Source of the DNA: Petrolisthes cinctipes | Taxonomy: Eukaryota; Arthropoda; Malacostraca; Decapoda; Porcellanidae | Length of the DNA: 64,000 nucleotides | Direction of reading: 5' to 3' | Assembly (NCBI GenBank): GCA_033782935.1 | Contig: JAWQEG010003752.1 | Span: 1-64,000 of the forward strand | In this document: positions 49,482 to 60,183 of the stretch, piece after piece | Position numbering within the stretch: the first letter of the stretch is position 1 | How the letters are laid out: every line of letters begins with the position of its first letter | Notes under the pieces: generated by a model | The model's input: only the letters and a program-made list of their open reading frames with translations | The model's database searches: none | What the model was told of the DNA's origin: nothing | Translations under genes and position numbers: made by a program

Positions 49482-50462
49482 GGGCTCATCGTCAGTCTTC
49501 GGTGCGACAATACGAATCGTGCTGGAAAAGATTCCAGGACTTCTTGCGAAGACACCCCTCCAGGGTCATCTCGGAGGACACAGTCCTGGAATTCCTCACG
49601 TGGCTCGCCGATTCCACCAACAGGGCCCCGGCGACGGTGCTTGCGCATCACGCAGCCCTGTCTGATCCCCTCCTCCTGGGTTTTAACATTAAGGTTTCGG
49701 AGAGGCCTCTCTCTCTCCTGAGGATGGGGATTCGGGCGGGGACCGCACCTCACCGGGCCCAGGCACCCTCCTGGTCCCTTCATCGTGTCCTTTCCTACCT
49801 GACCTTCGAGGGGGTTCCCTCTGGAGGTTTGTCACCTCCTCCAGAAAGCTCTCTTCCTGCTCGCCTTAGCTACAGGTTACAGGGCTTCTCAGTTGGCAGC
49901 CCTGACCCGTCACACAGCCTTTTCTTCAGTAACCCCTAACCTTACTTCCTTAACCATTTCCCCCTCCCCTGCTTTTCTAGCTAAGAACGAGCAGGCTGAC
50001 GACAGAATTGGCCCTCTCGCAGTACCCTCGTTCCTGAGGGATGGAAATTTCCACCCCCTCTGCCCAGTCCACGCCTTTGTTGCATACGTGGAGGCGACGA
50101 GAGGGGCTTCTCCGGACCACCTCTTCTACAACTCTAGGTCCGGTAACCCTCTCTTCCCTAGGTCAATCGCTCGCCTTCTCTGCCGAGTGATAGAGAACGG
50201 GGATCCCGGACACGCCCCGAGGGCTCACAGCGTTAGGGGCGTGGCCGCCTCCCTCGCCTTCCTCAGGACTCACTCGGTGGAGAGGGTCAGGGATTTAGGG
50301 GGCTGGGCGTCCACTTCCTCCTTCAGGACGAGGTACCTGTTCCACTCGCTCTCCCCTACCCCCTGTGTGGCTATGGGTACTCCACCTCCTATTCCCCAGG
50401 GTCCCCGCGGGAGACACATGGGGGGGAGGGGCCGCCCGAAGAGAAAAGGTCGGGTGATTTAA
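49418..50462 (+). CDS. DIRS ORF3: tyrosine recombinase, one-base frameshift
   Basis: The N-terminal SAM-like half is in one frame (KRFTKETVDKMLRAHRQSS, then RQYESCWKRFQDFLRR and PSWSLHRVLSYL). The catalytic half is in another from about 49815 (LFLLALATGYRASQLAAL with the first Arg; HSVRG for HxxR; RTRYLF for the Tyr nucleophile), ending at TAA 50460. The domain runs without a gap across the switch, so a one-base insertion in the GGGGG run at 49810-49814 is the simplest cause. The enzyme would integrate the circular element DNA. The start is uncertain: the first in-frame ATG (49475) lies inside the domain, and the frame overlaps the end of ORF2. Confidence 0.85.
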
Positions 50463-50556
50463 GTCCCGTCACATCATCCCATACCTCATCCACATCTTGT
50501 ACAGCTTCATACTCATCCCCATTCTTCACGTGTACATATGGTGAAAGAGAGTCTAT

Positions 50557-50562
50557 AATAAA
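50557..50562 (+). promoter_or_regulatory. Candidate polyadenylation signal AATAAA of the DIRS element
   Basis: A canonical hexamer lies about 95 bp after the recombinase stop, in an AT-rich stretch directly following GC-rich coding sequence. Position and context fit the 3' end of the element's transcript, although the internal complementary region lies farther right. Confidence 0.5.
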
Positions 50563-51058
50563 TTACATTGTTACGGAATTCTTGTGTATTCATTTTCCAA
50601 ACAATTATTAACTACGATGAGTGACAGGAGATATTATTACACAGGATATCTGGATCCTAGTGTCCTCCTTCATCCCCTCGGGATCACATTACCTGAGCGA
50701 GGGCCATAGCCCTAACTCAGAAGACTTGAATAAGGGGGGGGGGGGGAATGGGGGGGGGGAGGAAAAGGGGGGGGGGGAGTATCCATGGGAACCTCCCCCC
50801 TCCTCTCCTAGACCCGAACCCTCGAGTCTACCTATAAAGACTTTATGTGTAACAATTCTGGTCTATAACAGAATGGTCTACGGTTATATGGTATAAGCTA
50901 CTTCTCCCCCACCACGGCGTTTCACCTAGCCAGTGTCGGGAGGGGCGTTAGCTGCTGCCTCACCGGGCTCGGTTACCTTTCCTGCCCTCCGCTCTCAACC
51001 ACTCTTAACTAGCACGTGATTGCCTCCACCTCACCTCCCACCTACCGCATCGCATGCT
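50563..51058 (+). other. DIRS 3' non-coding region with G runs
   Basis: About 500 bp between the polyadenylation signal and the internal complementary region. It has no coding signal and contains runs of G (about 50736-50779) that could form G-quadruplex structure. Nothing else was recognised. Confidence 0.5.
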
Positions 51059-51160
51059 TAGCAACCAGCTGTACTGGTTTCACTATACCAATAATAGTGC
51101 ATTTGTCGCGGCTTCTAGCCGCTTAAATTGTATTTATTGGTTTGTGAAACCAGTACAGCT
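51059..51160 (+). repeat. DIRS internal complementary region (ICR)
   Basis: This roughly 102-bp segment reads as the reverse complement of the element's extreme left end (51059-51094) followed directly by the reverse complement of its extreme right end (51095-51160). It is a copy of the joined circle ends. In DIRS1 replication models this region templates completion of the termini and circularisation. The left half matches TATAGTG and the right half matches the GCGGCTAGAAGCCGC palindrome, so each half can be assigned to its own terminus. Confidence 0.88.
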
Positions 51161-51213
51161 TCTACTGTCCCACCCACCTCCCGATGCGGCAGGCACTCAC
51201 TTCTTTCTCATTG

Positions 51214-51472
51214 GAGTGGACGAGCGGTATTCAGCGGAGGAGGGGCTTAATACCTCACCTCACCACCACCAGGTGGCTCCACTATCAGTACAGCGCCAGA
51301 TTTGAATTTTATTTACTTCTGATGAACGTCACGGAATTGACCCTTCCAACCCAGATTATGCCTACACGGGGCCTGGGCTTGTGAAGGGGCCTATTCTATA
51401 GCAACCAGCTGTACTGGTTTCACAAACCAATAAATACAATTTAAGCGGCTAGAAGCCGCGACAAATGCACTA
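51214..51472 (-). repeat. Right inverted terminal repeat of the DIRS element
   Basis: Inverse of the left repeat, starting GAGTGGACGAGCGG. It carries about 40 bp of extra terminal sequence containing a perfect small palindrome (GCGGCTAGAAGCCGC). The element ends at GCACTA, before a copy of the flanking host repeat GTATTGCATGTGGG. Confidence 0.88.
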
Positions 51473-51530
51473 GTATTGCATGTGGGTCCGTAAGTGTGTG
51501 TGTGTGTGTGTGTGTGTGTGAATTGCAAGT
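51473..51530 (+). repeat. Continuation of the split (GT)n minisatellite right of the DIRS element
   Basis: GTATTGCATGTGGGTCCG and a (GT)n run directly abut the right end of the element, mirroring the block at 43998-44022. This supports the boundary at 51472. Confidence 0.7.
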
Positions 51531-51972
51531 AACAGTAATTGCAAGGCGTTAATACAATACTGTCGTCAATATGCAAACGTGAAGGACATTTTGACGTTAT
51601 AGTAGAAACACAACATACAAACGTTTTTTGTAATTCTCACATCACACACAGAGAAGTAAAGGCAATTCTCACATCTCACAGCATCACCCTATCATACAAA
51701 CGTTTAAAGCAGTCCCAATTCACAAGAAGCACGACAGACAGCACATAGTACATACATACGTTAGGGTTGAATCTCACGTCACACTCCATACAGACAAAGT
51801 TACCACAACATTCCAACACGTTCTGGTAACCTCCACCCACACACACACCACCAGCCACCCACCAGCCTCCTCTTACAGCATTGAGGGCACGTTAGGGTGG
51901 GAATTACTGGCTACTGATTGTCCTCCGTGGAGTGCTGGTGTTGGAGGGGGATGTTTTCAAAGTTCAAGGTTG

Positions 51973-51977
<5 letters not shown>

Positions 51978-52008
<31 letters not shown>

Positions 52009-52033
52009 CACTCCTCCACTAGACTATATAAAC

Positions 52034-52064
<31 letters not shown>
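51978..52064 (-). repeat. Inverted copy of the (TC)n-spacer unit
   Basis: (GA)n, then CACTCCTCCACTAGACTAT and AAACATGAGAG, then (GA)n: one unit of the array at 55155-55410 in the opposite orientation, 3 kb away. Confidence 0.8.
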
Positions 52065-52069
<5 letters not shown>

Positions 52070-53146
52070 GTGTGTTTTCCCTTATATATTGGTTTGTTTG
52101 TCATTATGCTTGTTTGTGCGTGCAAGGGTATGTGTTTGATAAAGGGAAAAAAGTAGAAAAAATATAAAAGAGCATTCAATCGAGGCGTGCCATAGCAAAC
52201 GCCAAATAAAGTCTACGGATATTACCATCTCACATTTCACTGAATCCACTAAACATTAATTACTTTCTAGGTTTCATCTCGCACAACTATCCTGTGAATC
52301 TGATAAAAAAGTGTCTGTAAGTTTTTTGAGTTACTTTATTTACTAACCAAAGAACAAACAGACAAACAAACAAACAAATATGAGTGATTAGGTTATTACA
52401 TTACTTTCCTCACACTCAGTCGGTGAAGAGAATTATTCCTTTCATAACATTACAAGAGTAAAAATATACCTGAGTTTGTTTTGAAATATGGATTGTCTTG
52501 AATTCCTCTTTCCTTAGATTAACATTTCAACTCCTATGACTGGTGTGTACTGAACCCTACTGCACTTGGGAGAGGCTGGGATCTGTGGATATATATATAC
52601 TGTATAATTATATGTCCAGTATAGAACATGGGTGAGACCTGGTGACGAGGAACAAGGGGATGAAGGAAGGTGGTGAGTTTAGGTAGGTGGGTTGGTGGGT
52701 GTCAGTGTCCCTAGTCCAGTCACCTCTCTACATATCAAAACTGTACACACGATATTTTAACTTGCTCTCGCCAATTTAGAATAGCCATTGTGAGTGATTT
52801 GTTGTTGCTGTTGTTTCTGGAGTCAATGATTAAATAAATGTCCCTGTGTTCGATGCGGTGTCACAGAGACGTAGACTAATAAATGATATGTACGCTTTTC
52901 TTATTTTGTATCTTCTTGGAGAAAATTGCTACTCCAACTGCAATCATTTCCAAAGGGCATCATCCTGTGACTCTACCTTTGTATATATGAGGAACCTTAA
53001 TGCACCAGTGGGCTCCTAACTATCCCTACCAAAGACGAGGATCCCAACGTTGAAGGCCCTTACGTGTAAAGTTAATGTCCACGCACACCAGCGGGTTATA
53101 AATAGTTCAGCTGGAGGCCTGTTGCAATCAATGGGGCTATGATTAT

Positions 53147-53310
53147 TAAGGACCCAAGTGATGTAGTCAGAAAATTGGAGGTTAGTGAGTCCTTCAAACA
53201 TTGCCATAAAAAACACCACCTACATTGAAGGAGCTTGTTTCGTGGCATAGTCAGGAGGAATCAGAAGCCACCAGGTCTCATAGACGTTCATTGGGTCCTG
53301 AATATGTTCC
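53147..53310 (+). mobile_element. TTAA foldback element, subfamily D, in intron 1
   Basis: TTAAGGACCCAAGTGATG, then TAGTCAGAAAATTGGAGG, TTGTTTCGTGGCATAGTC and AGGAGGAATCAGAAGCC. The right end (GGGTCCTGAATA) has lost TTAA. Confidence 0.65.
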
Positions 53311-53898
53311 AGGGAGTCAAGTTGAACAGTTTTTTTTTTTCGTGAAGTCGCGTTTTATATATCAAATAATTCCGGATAATTCTATTTTTTGCTGTATAAA
53401 GCAGGGTACGGTACTGGATTAGATAGACAAGTGTATACATACTACAGTTCTGGACAGATTCAGTAAACTTGTGGCTGAAGGACGTACAGTATTTGTTCCT
53501 TCAGAGACACAGCACCTATTGATTCATATTCAAATCATATTCTGTGTTGGGCAAAACCACACATACATCAAAAAACAGAATATGATGGCCCTGTGAACCA
53601 AACGAACCAACAACAACAACAACAACAACTTGCCTGCATTCACAATATAAGAGTCTTGGTCATCTACGTCAAGTCTGTGGGAAATTCGAATCCTGAGTGA
53701 CGAGTCTGAGTGTTTCAACTGAGCAACACCGATATACAGCTGACCATTCCCTCGCCTCATGTGTTGTTTACATTCTGACAAATATTTTTAACTAGATTTT
53801 GTTTCTTGATGCGAGACATATTCTCCCGTGTGAAATTTGTAGACCAGATATAATTATTTTCGTCACTGTTCCGGGAATAACAAACAGAAGAGAATTAT

Positions 53899-53899
<1 letters not shown>

Positions 53900-53991
<92 letters not shown>
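53900..53991 (+). repeat. (GA)n microsatellite in intron 1
   Basis: About 92 bp of pure GA, 290 bp before the LDLa exon. Confidence 0.95.
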
Positions 53992-53994
<3 letters not shown>

Positions 53995-54120
53995 AACAGT
54001 AGGATATCCTTTGTTTAATGACCCTCACTGTTGTCATCTTTTTCCTTCCTTCCATTCTTCACATGTTTACTTCTTCTGTTATTACTAGTTCTCTCTCATA
54101 TATTTAGTTAGTTAGTAGAT

Positions 54121-54282
54121 ACGTGTGTTCCAGGGTGTCCCAAGGGAGGGTTCCAGTGCATATATTCCAGTACGATACGTGTGTTCCAGTGCATTACGTG
54201 TGTTCCAGGGTGTCAAAGGGAGGGTACCAGTGCATATATTCCAGTACGATACGTGTGTTCCAGTGCATTACGTGTGTTCCAG
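54121..54282 (+). repeat. Tandem duplication of the exon 2 splice-acceptor region
   Basis: Units containing GTGTTCCAGGGTGTC, an AGGGAGGG stretch and CAGTGCATATATTCC occur twice before the genuine LDLa exon start, spaced about 80 bp. Each brings its own ccag|GGTGTC acceptor and the first dozen exon bases. Both decoy copies depart from the exon soon after. Confidence 0.8.
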
Positions 54283-54396
54283 GGTGTCCCAAGGGAGGGT
54301 TCCAGTGTGGTGATGGGCGGTGTCTGTCGAGGAGTCGGTGGTGTGACGGCCAGCTGGACTGTCGAGGGGGAGAGGACGAGAAGGAACAAGTGTGTC
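54283..54396 (+). CDS. Host gene exon 2: LDL-receptor class A domain
   Basis: This exon encodes one complete LDLa module of about 37 residues. The six cysteines are correctly spaced: CPKGGFQC, then GDGRC, a Trp before the fourth Cys, then CDGQLDC and an acidic DE pair before the last Cys. The Trp and acidic residues are the usual calcium-cage positions, so the fold should be intact and extracellular. The acceptor is ttccag|GG and the donor C|gtgagt, both phase 1, as is typical of shuffled LDLa exons. The acceptor with the start of the exon is tandemly duplicated upstream (54121-54282). In relaxin-receptor-type LGRs a single N-terminal LDLa precedes the LRR domain and is needed for signalling. 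The domain is clear; membership in this gene rests on phase and order. Confidence 0.85.
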
Positions 54397-54933
54397 GTGA
54401 GTACAGTACAACCTGATCTACTTTGCTTTATTTGCACGACTCTCTTCATCTCCAGGCCTTCTTTTGCATCACCTGACTGTGTGTATCAACCTGTCTAGAC
54501 GTGTGTGTGTGTGTGTGTGTGTGTGTATCAACCTGTCTAGCCGTGTGTGTGTTTAGTAGTCAGTGTGTGTGTGTGTGTGTGTGTGTGTCATATAGTTTCA
54601 TTTGGCTGGCTTCTGTGGCTTCATCACTTTTTCTCATACTTTGTAAATTGCTTGCCATATTTTCCTCAACCAGTATTAAAGTTTTCTTGAAGTATGTTTA
54701 TGTTGTGGGTGCTGTGTGTGTTAGGTGCTGCTGCATGGGTCTTTGGAGGGGATGGAGATGGTGGTGGTGGCGATGTGGGTGATGGTGTTGCAAGTAATTG
54801 AATTCACACAATTTTTCCACTCACTTCACCTGGCTTCATTTTTACCATCTGGCTTCATTTAATTAAATCACTTGACACTATTTGCATCACCGGACTAGTT
54901 TCATCTGTTTTTCTTATTATTTTTCTAGCTAGC

Positions 54934-54971
<38 letters not shown>

Positions 54972-55150
54972 TTTTTTTTTTTCTTCCTTCACCCGGTTAT
55001 CTTTTTTTGCTACATTTGGCTGGTTTTATTTTCTTCATCAGCCTGGTTTGTCTTTACTCTTCTTTATGTCCATTTTCTTTCATCCCTCTTATATACCTTA
55101 ATGGAGACATCGTTCGAATTCCTTTAAATAATACAGTATCCTTCTTGATT

Positions 55151-55154
<4 letters not shown>

Positions 55155-55209
<55 letters not shown>

Positions 55210-55235
55210 GTTTATATAGCCTAGTCCAGTGGAGG

Positions 55236-55298
<63 letters not shown>

Positions 55299-55327
55299 AT
55301 GTTTATATAGTCCAGTGGAGGAGTAAG

Positions 55328-55382
<55 letters not shown>

Positions 55383-55410
55383 GTTTATATAGTCTAGTGG
55401 AGGAGTAAGC
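55155..55410 (+). repeat. (TC)n runs separated by a conserved 30-bp spacer
   Basis: Three times (TC)n is followed by ATGTTTATATAG and CCAGTGGAGGAGTAAG or close variants. The same spacer, inverted (CTCCTCCACTAGACTATAT), lies between (GA)n runs at 51978-52064. Confidence 0.85.
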
Positions 55411-55679
55411 GTCTTAGTTAGGAGGACCATAACCATCACATCCTTACATACACACCTGTTTATGACTATCTTACCCCATCATACCCCCTCCCCACTTCCC
55501 TCATCTCCTCATTCCACACAAGGACAAATTCCAAATAATATTGAGTTCAAAATTGTTTCTAGGTTTTTATTTATAAGAGAAATAGTATCTGCCGTTAGCC
55601 AAAGACGGATGAGATCACCAGTTGGAAGGAGAGAAATAAAAACTACTCAAATAACCTTCTTTTTCAGAGTTATATAATG

Positions 55680-55850
55680 TTAAGTGGGTAATTCTTTTTT
55701 GGTACTTTGGAGTGCCTTGATTCCTCCAAAGTATGCTAGGAAACAGGACCAGAATAGCAAAAGTAATGGTGTTCTGTTGCTTGGAATAGTTTGGAGGAAT
55801 AATTTACTCCAGATTTACCACCCAAAACAATGTGCTATATACCCCCTTAA
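55680..55850 (-). mobile_element. TTAA foldback element, subfamily A, in intron 2
   Basis: TTAAGTGGGTAATTC to ATACCCCCTTAA. Reverse orientation of the A body with GTATGCTAGGAAACAGG and CTGTTGCTTGGAATAG. Confidence 0.75.
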
Positions 55851-56393
55851 CATACCCTAGTCTGTGTTCAAACATCCGTATTTCGATGACGCTTTCCATG
55901 ACTGTAAAGCTGTATTCTGATTGAGGGTCACGTGCTGTAAACAAAACACATTCATTGGCTTGACTGACACAGACGATGGCCAGTCATTACGATGCCTCAA
56001 TGGGTCGATTCCACAGTGGTATTCGTTTGTTAGCTTCCCAATCAACCACACTTGTAAGGCTTCATTATTTTCCAAAAGCTGATTATCCACATTCACAAAA
56101 TCTATTAAAACAGTTAGATAATGATGATCACTGTATATTTTAATTCACCAAATTCATTAAATAATTCAGCCATAAGTTATTTAAACGGCTAACATTCTTT
56201 CGTTTGCGTGCTTACAAACCACTACCAACCACTGTGGAATCGACCCAATGTAGTGAACACACGATTACAAAACTATGATATCCTAAACGAATACTGTAGC
56301 TCGGGTTGTCCCTGCCCTTGTCCACCCAATATCATTTATTAGAAGTACCAGAATAGTTAGCGTGAGAAGGGCACTGATTGTTTTTCCGGTTTT

Positions 56394-56395
<2 letters not shown>

Positions 56396-56462
<67 letters not shown>
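56396..56462 (+). repeat. (TC)n microsatellite in intron 2
   Basis: About 66 bp of pure TC. Confidence 0.95.
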
Positions 56463-56467
<5 letters not shown>

Positions 56468-56815
56468 CGCCTGTCCTATCTATGGCCATAGCCTAGTGCA
56501 ACGACTATTTTTCCGTGTTATTTTTATTTTTATTTTTTTTATAATGTACTATCTATGGAGCGTGTACCGTATTATTTAGTCGTTGTGTTGTGGGACCATT
56601 ATAATGTTTACTTGTTGTGTTGTGTTGTTGTATAATGTTTACTTGTATAATATTTTCTTGTTGTATAATATTTACTTGTATAATATTTACTTGTATAATG
56701 TTTGCTTGTTGTGATGTGTCGTGTTATAATGTTTACTTGTTGTATAATGTTAACTTGTTGTATAATGTTAACTTGTTGTATAATGTTTACGTGTTGTTGT
56801 TGTGTTGTGTTACAG

Positions 56816-56881
56816 TGCTGCCTCAGGGGGGACCCATAGCTGACTTCTTCAACATCACCGCCTCCACAGTCACCTCTTGCC
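56816..56881 (+). CDS. Host gene exon 3: short linker with N-glycosylation sequon
   Basis: A 66-bp open exon lies between a good acceptor (gttacag) and donor (C|gtaagt), phase 1 at both ends. It encodes about 22 residues, including FFNITAS, which contains an N-X-T sequon, and it ends in Cys. It has no recognisable domain. Support comes from exact phase agreement with the LDLa exon before and exon 4 after, and from its non-repetitive GC-rich sequence inside AT-rich DNA. It would form the start of the linker between the LDLa and LRR domains. Confidence 0.6.
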
Positions 56882-57223
56882 GTAAGTTTGCCCTTCTCCG
56901 CTTTGAGCTACTTCGATAATTCATTTGTTTGTCATTTAGTTAGTTAGTTTGTCTGTCAGTTTGTTAGTTAGTTAAATTTCTGTTTATCCCACAAGATGAT
57001 GCATATTGATTTACACGTTTTAGTCGTCTTGCAAGAAGCTTCCTGTAATTATTCAAGCACTGCAGTCAATAAGATCGGATTCTCGGAGCTAAAATGCTGA
57101 TAAAACCTAAAATTGCTTGACTAAATGCATTGGGAAGAGATTATCCGGTATAATGTTCCTTGGTCTGAGAGTCTGAGGGCCACACCACAAGCACCACCAC
57201 CTCTCATGTATGTAACGTGTTAA

Positions 57224-57388
57224 TTAAGGGGAGGATACAGTGTTGGTAAATCCGGAGCAAATTATTCCTCCAAACTATTCCAAGCAACAGGCGACCATTA
57301 TTTTTGTTCCTTTGGTTCTGTATTCTGGCATACTTTGGAGGAATCAAAGCGTTTTTATCAATGTACCAAAAGTATACTCTCCCCTTAA
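57224..57388 (+). mobile_element. TTAA foldback element, subfamily A, in intron 3
   Basis: TTAAGGGGAGGATACAG to ACTCTCCCCTTAA. The body has AAATCCGGAGCAAATTATTC and GGCATACTTTGGAGGAATC. Confidence 0.78.
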
Positions 57389-57885
57389 ATACCTCCCATA
57401 ATTACCGGTATATTAACACTAACTGCTTCACCGACCTTCACTGTTGCCACCTCTTCGTCACCTATCCTCGTTCTATTTACACTCTTCATTTTGTCATGCT
57501 CTTGGCCTTACCATGTTCATCTTTTTTTTAGTGTTTGTATGCAGTACGTTTCTTTACATCAGAATTACCCCTTCTCTCACAACTCTCCACTACATAAGAG
57601 TTCTGTACAATGTTGCTGATGTGACTTATATATTAAGTGCTGTAGTTCATCTTTCTTGAATCTCGAAGCTAAAATGTTGACGAATAGAAAAGTTTTATGT
57701 TGTGATGTTTTGCAGTGGGTTGCCTCATCTAAATTCATGACTTTTTCGGGAAGTAAAATAGAAATCAAGATTAATTATAAACATTGACACAATTAGGCAA
57801 TTATAAAAAAAAAATTACATGCCGGTAGTTAATGGAATCTACTATTATCATATAGGCTACTGTTATGAAAGTGTCGGTCTAAGAG

Positions 57886-57887
<2 letters not shown>

Positions 57888-57920
<33 letters not shown>

Positions 57921-57960
57921 ACTTAGGCTGGGGGTGTGTATATATATAATTTGTACATAG

Positions 57961-58019
<59 letters not shown>

Positions 58020-58087
58020 ACTTATAGGCTGGGTGTGTGTATATATTTATAATTTGTACATAGTTGTGTGTGTGTATATATGTACAG
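57888..58087 (+). repeat. (GT)n and duplicated flank before exon 4
   Basis: (GT)n, then CACTTAGGCTGGGG...TAATTTGTACATAGTT, then a longer (GT)n and the same flank again. A two-copy tandem duplication of about 110-120 bp leads to the exon 4 acceptor. Confidence 0.85.
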
Positions 58088-59309
58088 AACTGTGTGTGTG
58101 CCAGCAGCCTGACCAGCACTGTGAAGCCCCAACCCAACCAGCCCCACACACCACAGTCCTGCCCCTCTGTCCCACCGTGTCCCTCCTCCCCTCACACACC
58201 CAAACACTCACACCGCACACCACATCATTCACTGCAGACGTTACCCTCACTTCTCATCTCCTACCCTCACCATTACACCCCCTACACACTCTCCAAGCAT
58301 CACTCAATTCACACACATCCCTCACATCACACACTCCACACACAATACAAACATCACGCAATTCACACCCCCCACAAACTTCACACAATTCACACATATC
58401 CCTCACCCAACACACTCTACAAACATCACACAACACACACACTTCCCTCACACCGCACACATCACAACACATCCTCTTCACATCACGAGGGGTGGAGAGA
58501 TACCAGTACGAGACGAGGAAAGGAGAGGCGTTGTCGTACCGGTACCAAGGTGTGCATGGAGGGGGGTCGAACCATGAAGGAAGAGGGGCGTCGTACCAGC
58601 CATACACGGGACAAGGGGCAGGATCTCACCAGTACCATACAGAAGGCGACACAGACCCCTACCAGTACCCAAAAGGACATCAATATCAGGCACAGCAGCA
58701 CCAGGGACATCAACAGGAGGAAAGACAGCAAACAGAACATCAGAAAGGACACCAAGGATATCAACATCTAGAAGGACACCAGGCAAGACATCAGAAAGGA
58801 CACCAAGGATATCAACATCAAAAACACCAGGCAGAACACCAAGGACATCAACACCAAACAGGACACCAAGTACATCAACACCAAATAGGACACCGGGAAG
58901 AACATCAACACGAGAGAGACCACCAGGGAACTCCTAACCAGACAATACAAGAAGTAAAGTCGCATCAAAGCCACGCAAAACAAGGAGCAGAATCGTATCA
59001 GCACCATGAGTCACAACAAGAGGGAAAGTCGTACCAACACCAGCAGCCAGGAGGAAGCCAGGGACAGTCAGGACGCGGGGAAAGAATAGGAGGTGATGGA
59101 TTGTCCCAGAGGAGGCAAACAAGACAAGAAGTGAGAGAAGAAGAAGTAATGAGTGGGACCAGCAGCAGCAAAACCCACCACCACCACCATGACTATCACT
59201 ACCAGAATCTGTCCAGTCTGTGTTACTGTGAGCTTGGTACACAACTCAAGTGTCCCAATACCTCATTCACACAAATCCCACAGCACATCCTTGGCGACAT
59301 CACCTTCTT
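58088..59309 (+). CDS. Host gene exon 4: long low-complexity linker plus LRR N-terminal cap
   Basis: A 1,222-bp exon stays open throughout despite extreme composition. It enters in phase 1 after gtacag and leaves in phase 2 at TT|gtgagt. It begins with a short Cys-containing stretch (LCVCQQPDQHC). About 120 residues rich in Thr, Ser, Pro and His follow. About 200 residues rich in Gln, His and Gly come next, with imperfect repeats of the type GHQ and GYQHQ. The last 35 or so residues change character to a leucine-rich-repeat N-cap: CYCELGTQLKC followed by FTQIPQHILGDITFL. In known relaxin-type LGRs the LDLa-LRR linker is only tens of residues, so an insertion of about 370 residues is odd. A shorter exon using an internal acceptor is possible. 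The LRR cap is the surest part. Confidence 0.65.
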
Positions 59310-59844
59310 GTGAGTATATAGCCTATTGCTTCGGCAGAGGATCGGGAGGGAATATAATTGTTCATCCTATGTTGGATATAAGTGGGCCAACTTCACATTA
59401 GTTGCTGTTTGTGTGGTTACTCTCCAAACACACAATACTGCATAAAACACTATATTACATTACAGTATCCAAGTTACTCAAATAGGCACATACTTCAATC
59501 GATATCAGAGGGTACCGGTAGTTAGGAAATACATACACGTACATTATGTGAGAGACTTGGGGTGTATTCTATATCATTTAGACCAGAAACCTTTAATAAT
59601 ATAAAAAGGGAAAATCTCTCATGTCCACTTGTCAATACGGAACAATCACATACTTCAATATTCAGAAACACATTTTTTTGTTGGACTACAGAATGCACAT
59701 AGTTTAATAATTACGATCACTCCAGTAGCCACAGTGTTCAGTATCTTTCACATGGGGTACCTACGAATCGATTGTGCATGATTGTGAAGTTGGGTCTGTG
59801 TGTTCTGTTACATAGGTGCATAATAAAACCTGATTTCATAAAGT

Positions 59845-60010
59845 ACAGTCGGCGGCAGAAGTCGTGTCACCTCACTTGCTTCACCGAGACATGCAGTGTT
59901 CATGCAGTCGAGAAATACGCACGTTTTCTACACCTAAAAATCTCGAGTCCATGAACATCGCGTGCCTCGGTGAAGCAAGCGAGGTGACAGGACTTTTGCC
60001 GCCGACTGTA
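59845..60010 (+). mobile_element. Palindromic CAGTCGGCGGC element, copy 3 (intron 4)
   Basis: TA-flanked. The arms match copy 4 closely. It lies in intron 4, between the LRR-cap exon and the first LRR exon of the host gene. Confidence 0.85.
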
Positions 60011-60183
60011 CCTGTCTACCTGTGTGATGAAACAATGATCAACAAGTTATATACCTATCAACCTATTTAGTCTCCACACTTATGTCTATCTATCTATCAA
60101 TCTGTCTATATAGCCTATCTCCATATTTCTATCTATCGGTCTATATACCTAACTACTTACCTACCTAGGCTACCTATGTACAG

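Larger units (their letters stand above)
44024..51472 (+). mobile_element. DIRS1-like tyrosine-recombinase retrotransposon, structurally complete
   Basis: About 7.45 kb. It has inverted terminal repeats at both ends, an internal complementary region near the right end that contains the two outer ends joined head to tail, and ORFs for a Gag-like protein, RT/RNase H and a tyrosine recombinase. This architecture defines the DIRS1 group. PAT and Ngaro elements have split direct repeats instead. Such elements are copied through a circular DNA that the recombinase integrates, so no integrase or target duplication is expected. GC content and codon use are far higher than in the surrounding AT-rich DNA. 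It lies in intron 1 of the LDLa/LRR gene, same strand. One recombinase frameshift suggests it is young but possibly inactive. Confidence 0.92.

Noticed and set aside
44024..51472. PAT-like or Ngaro-like classification of the element
   Set aside because: Those groups have split direct repeats. Here there are inverted terminal repeats plus an internal complementary region.
58254..59242. Minus-strand open frames opposite exon 4
   Set aside because: Shadows of the plus-strand low-complexity exon, with no domains and no splice signals.
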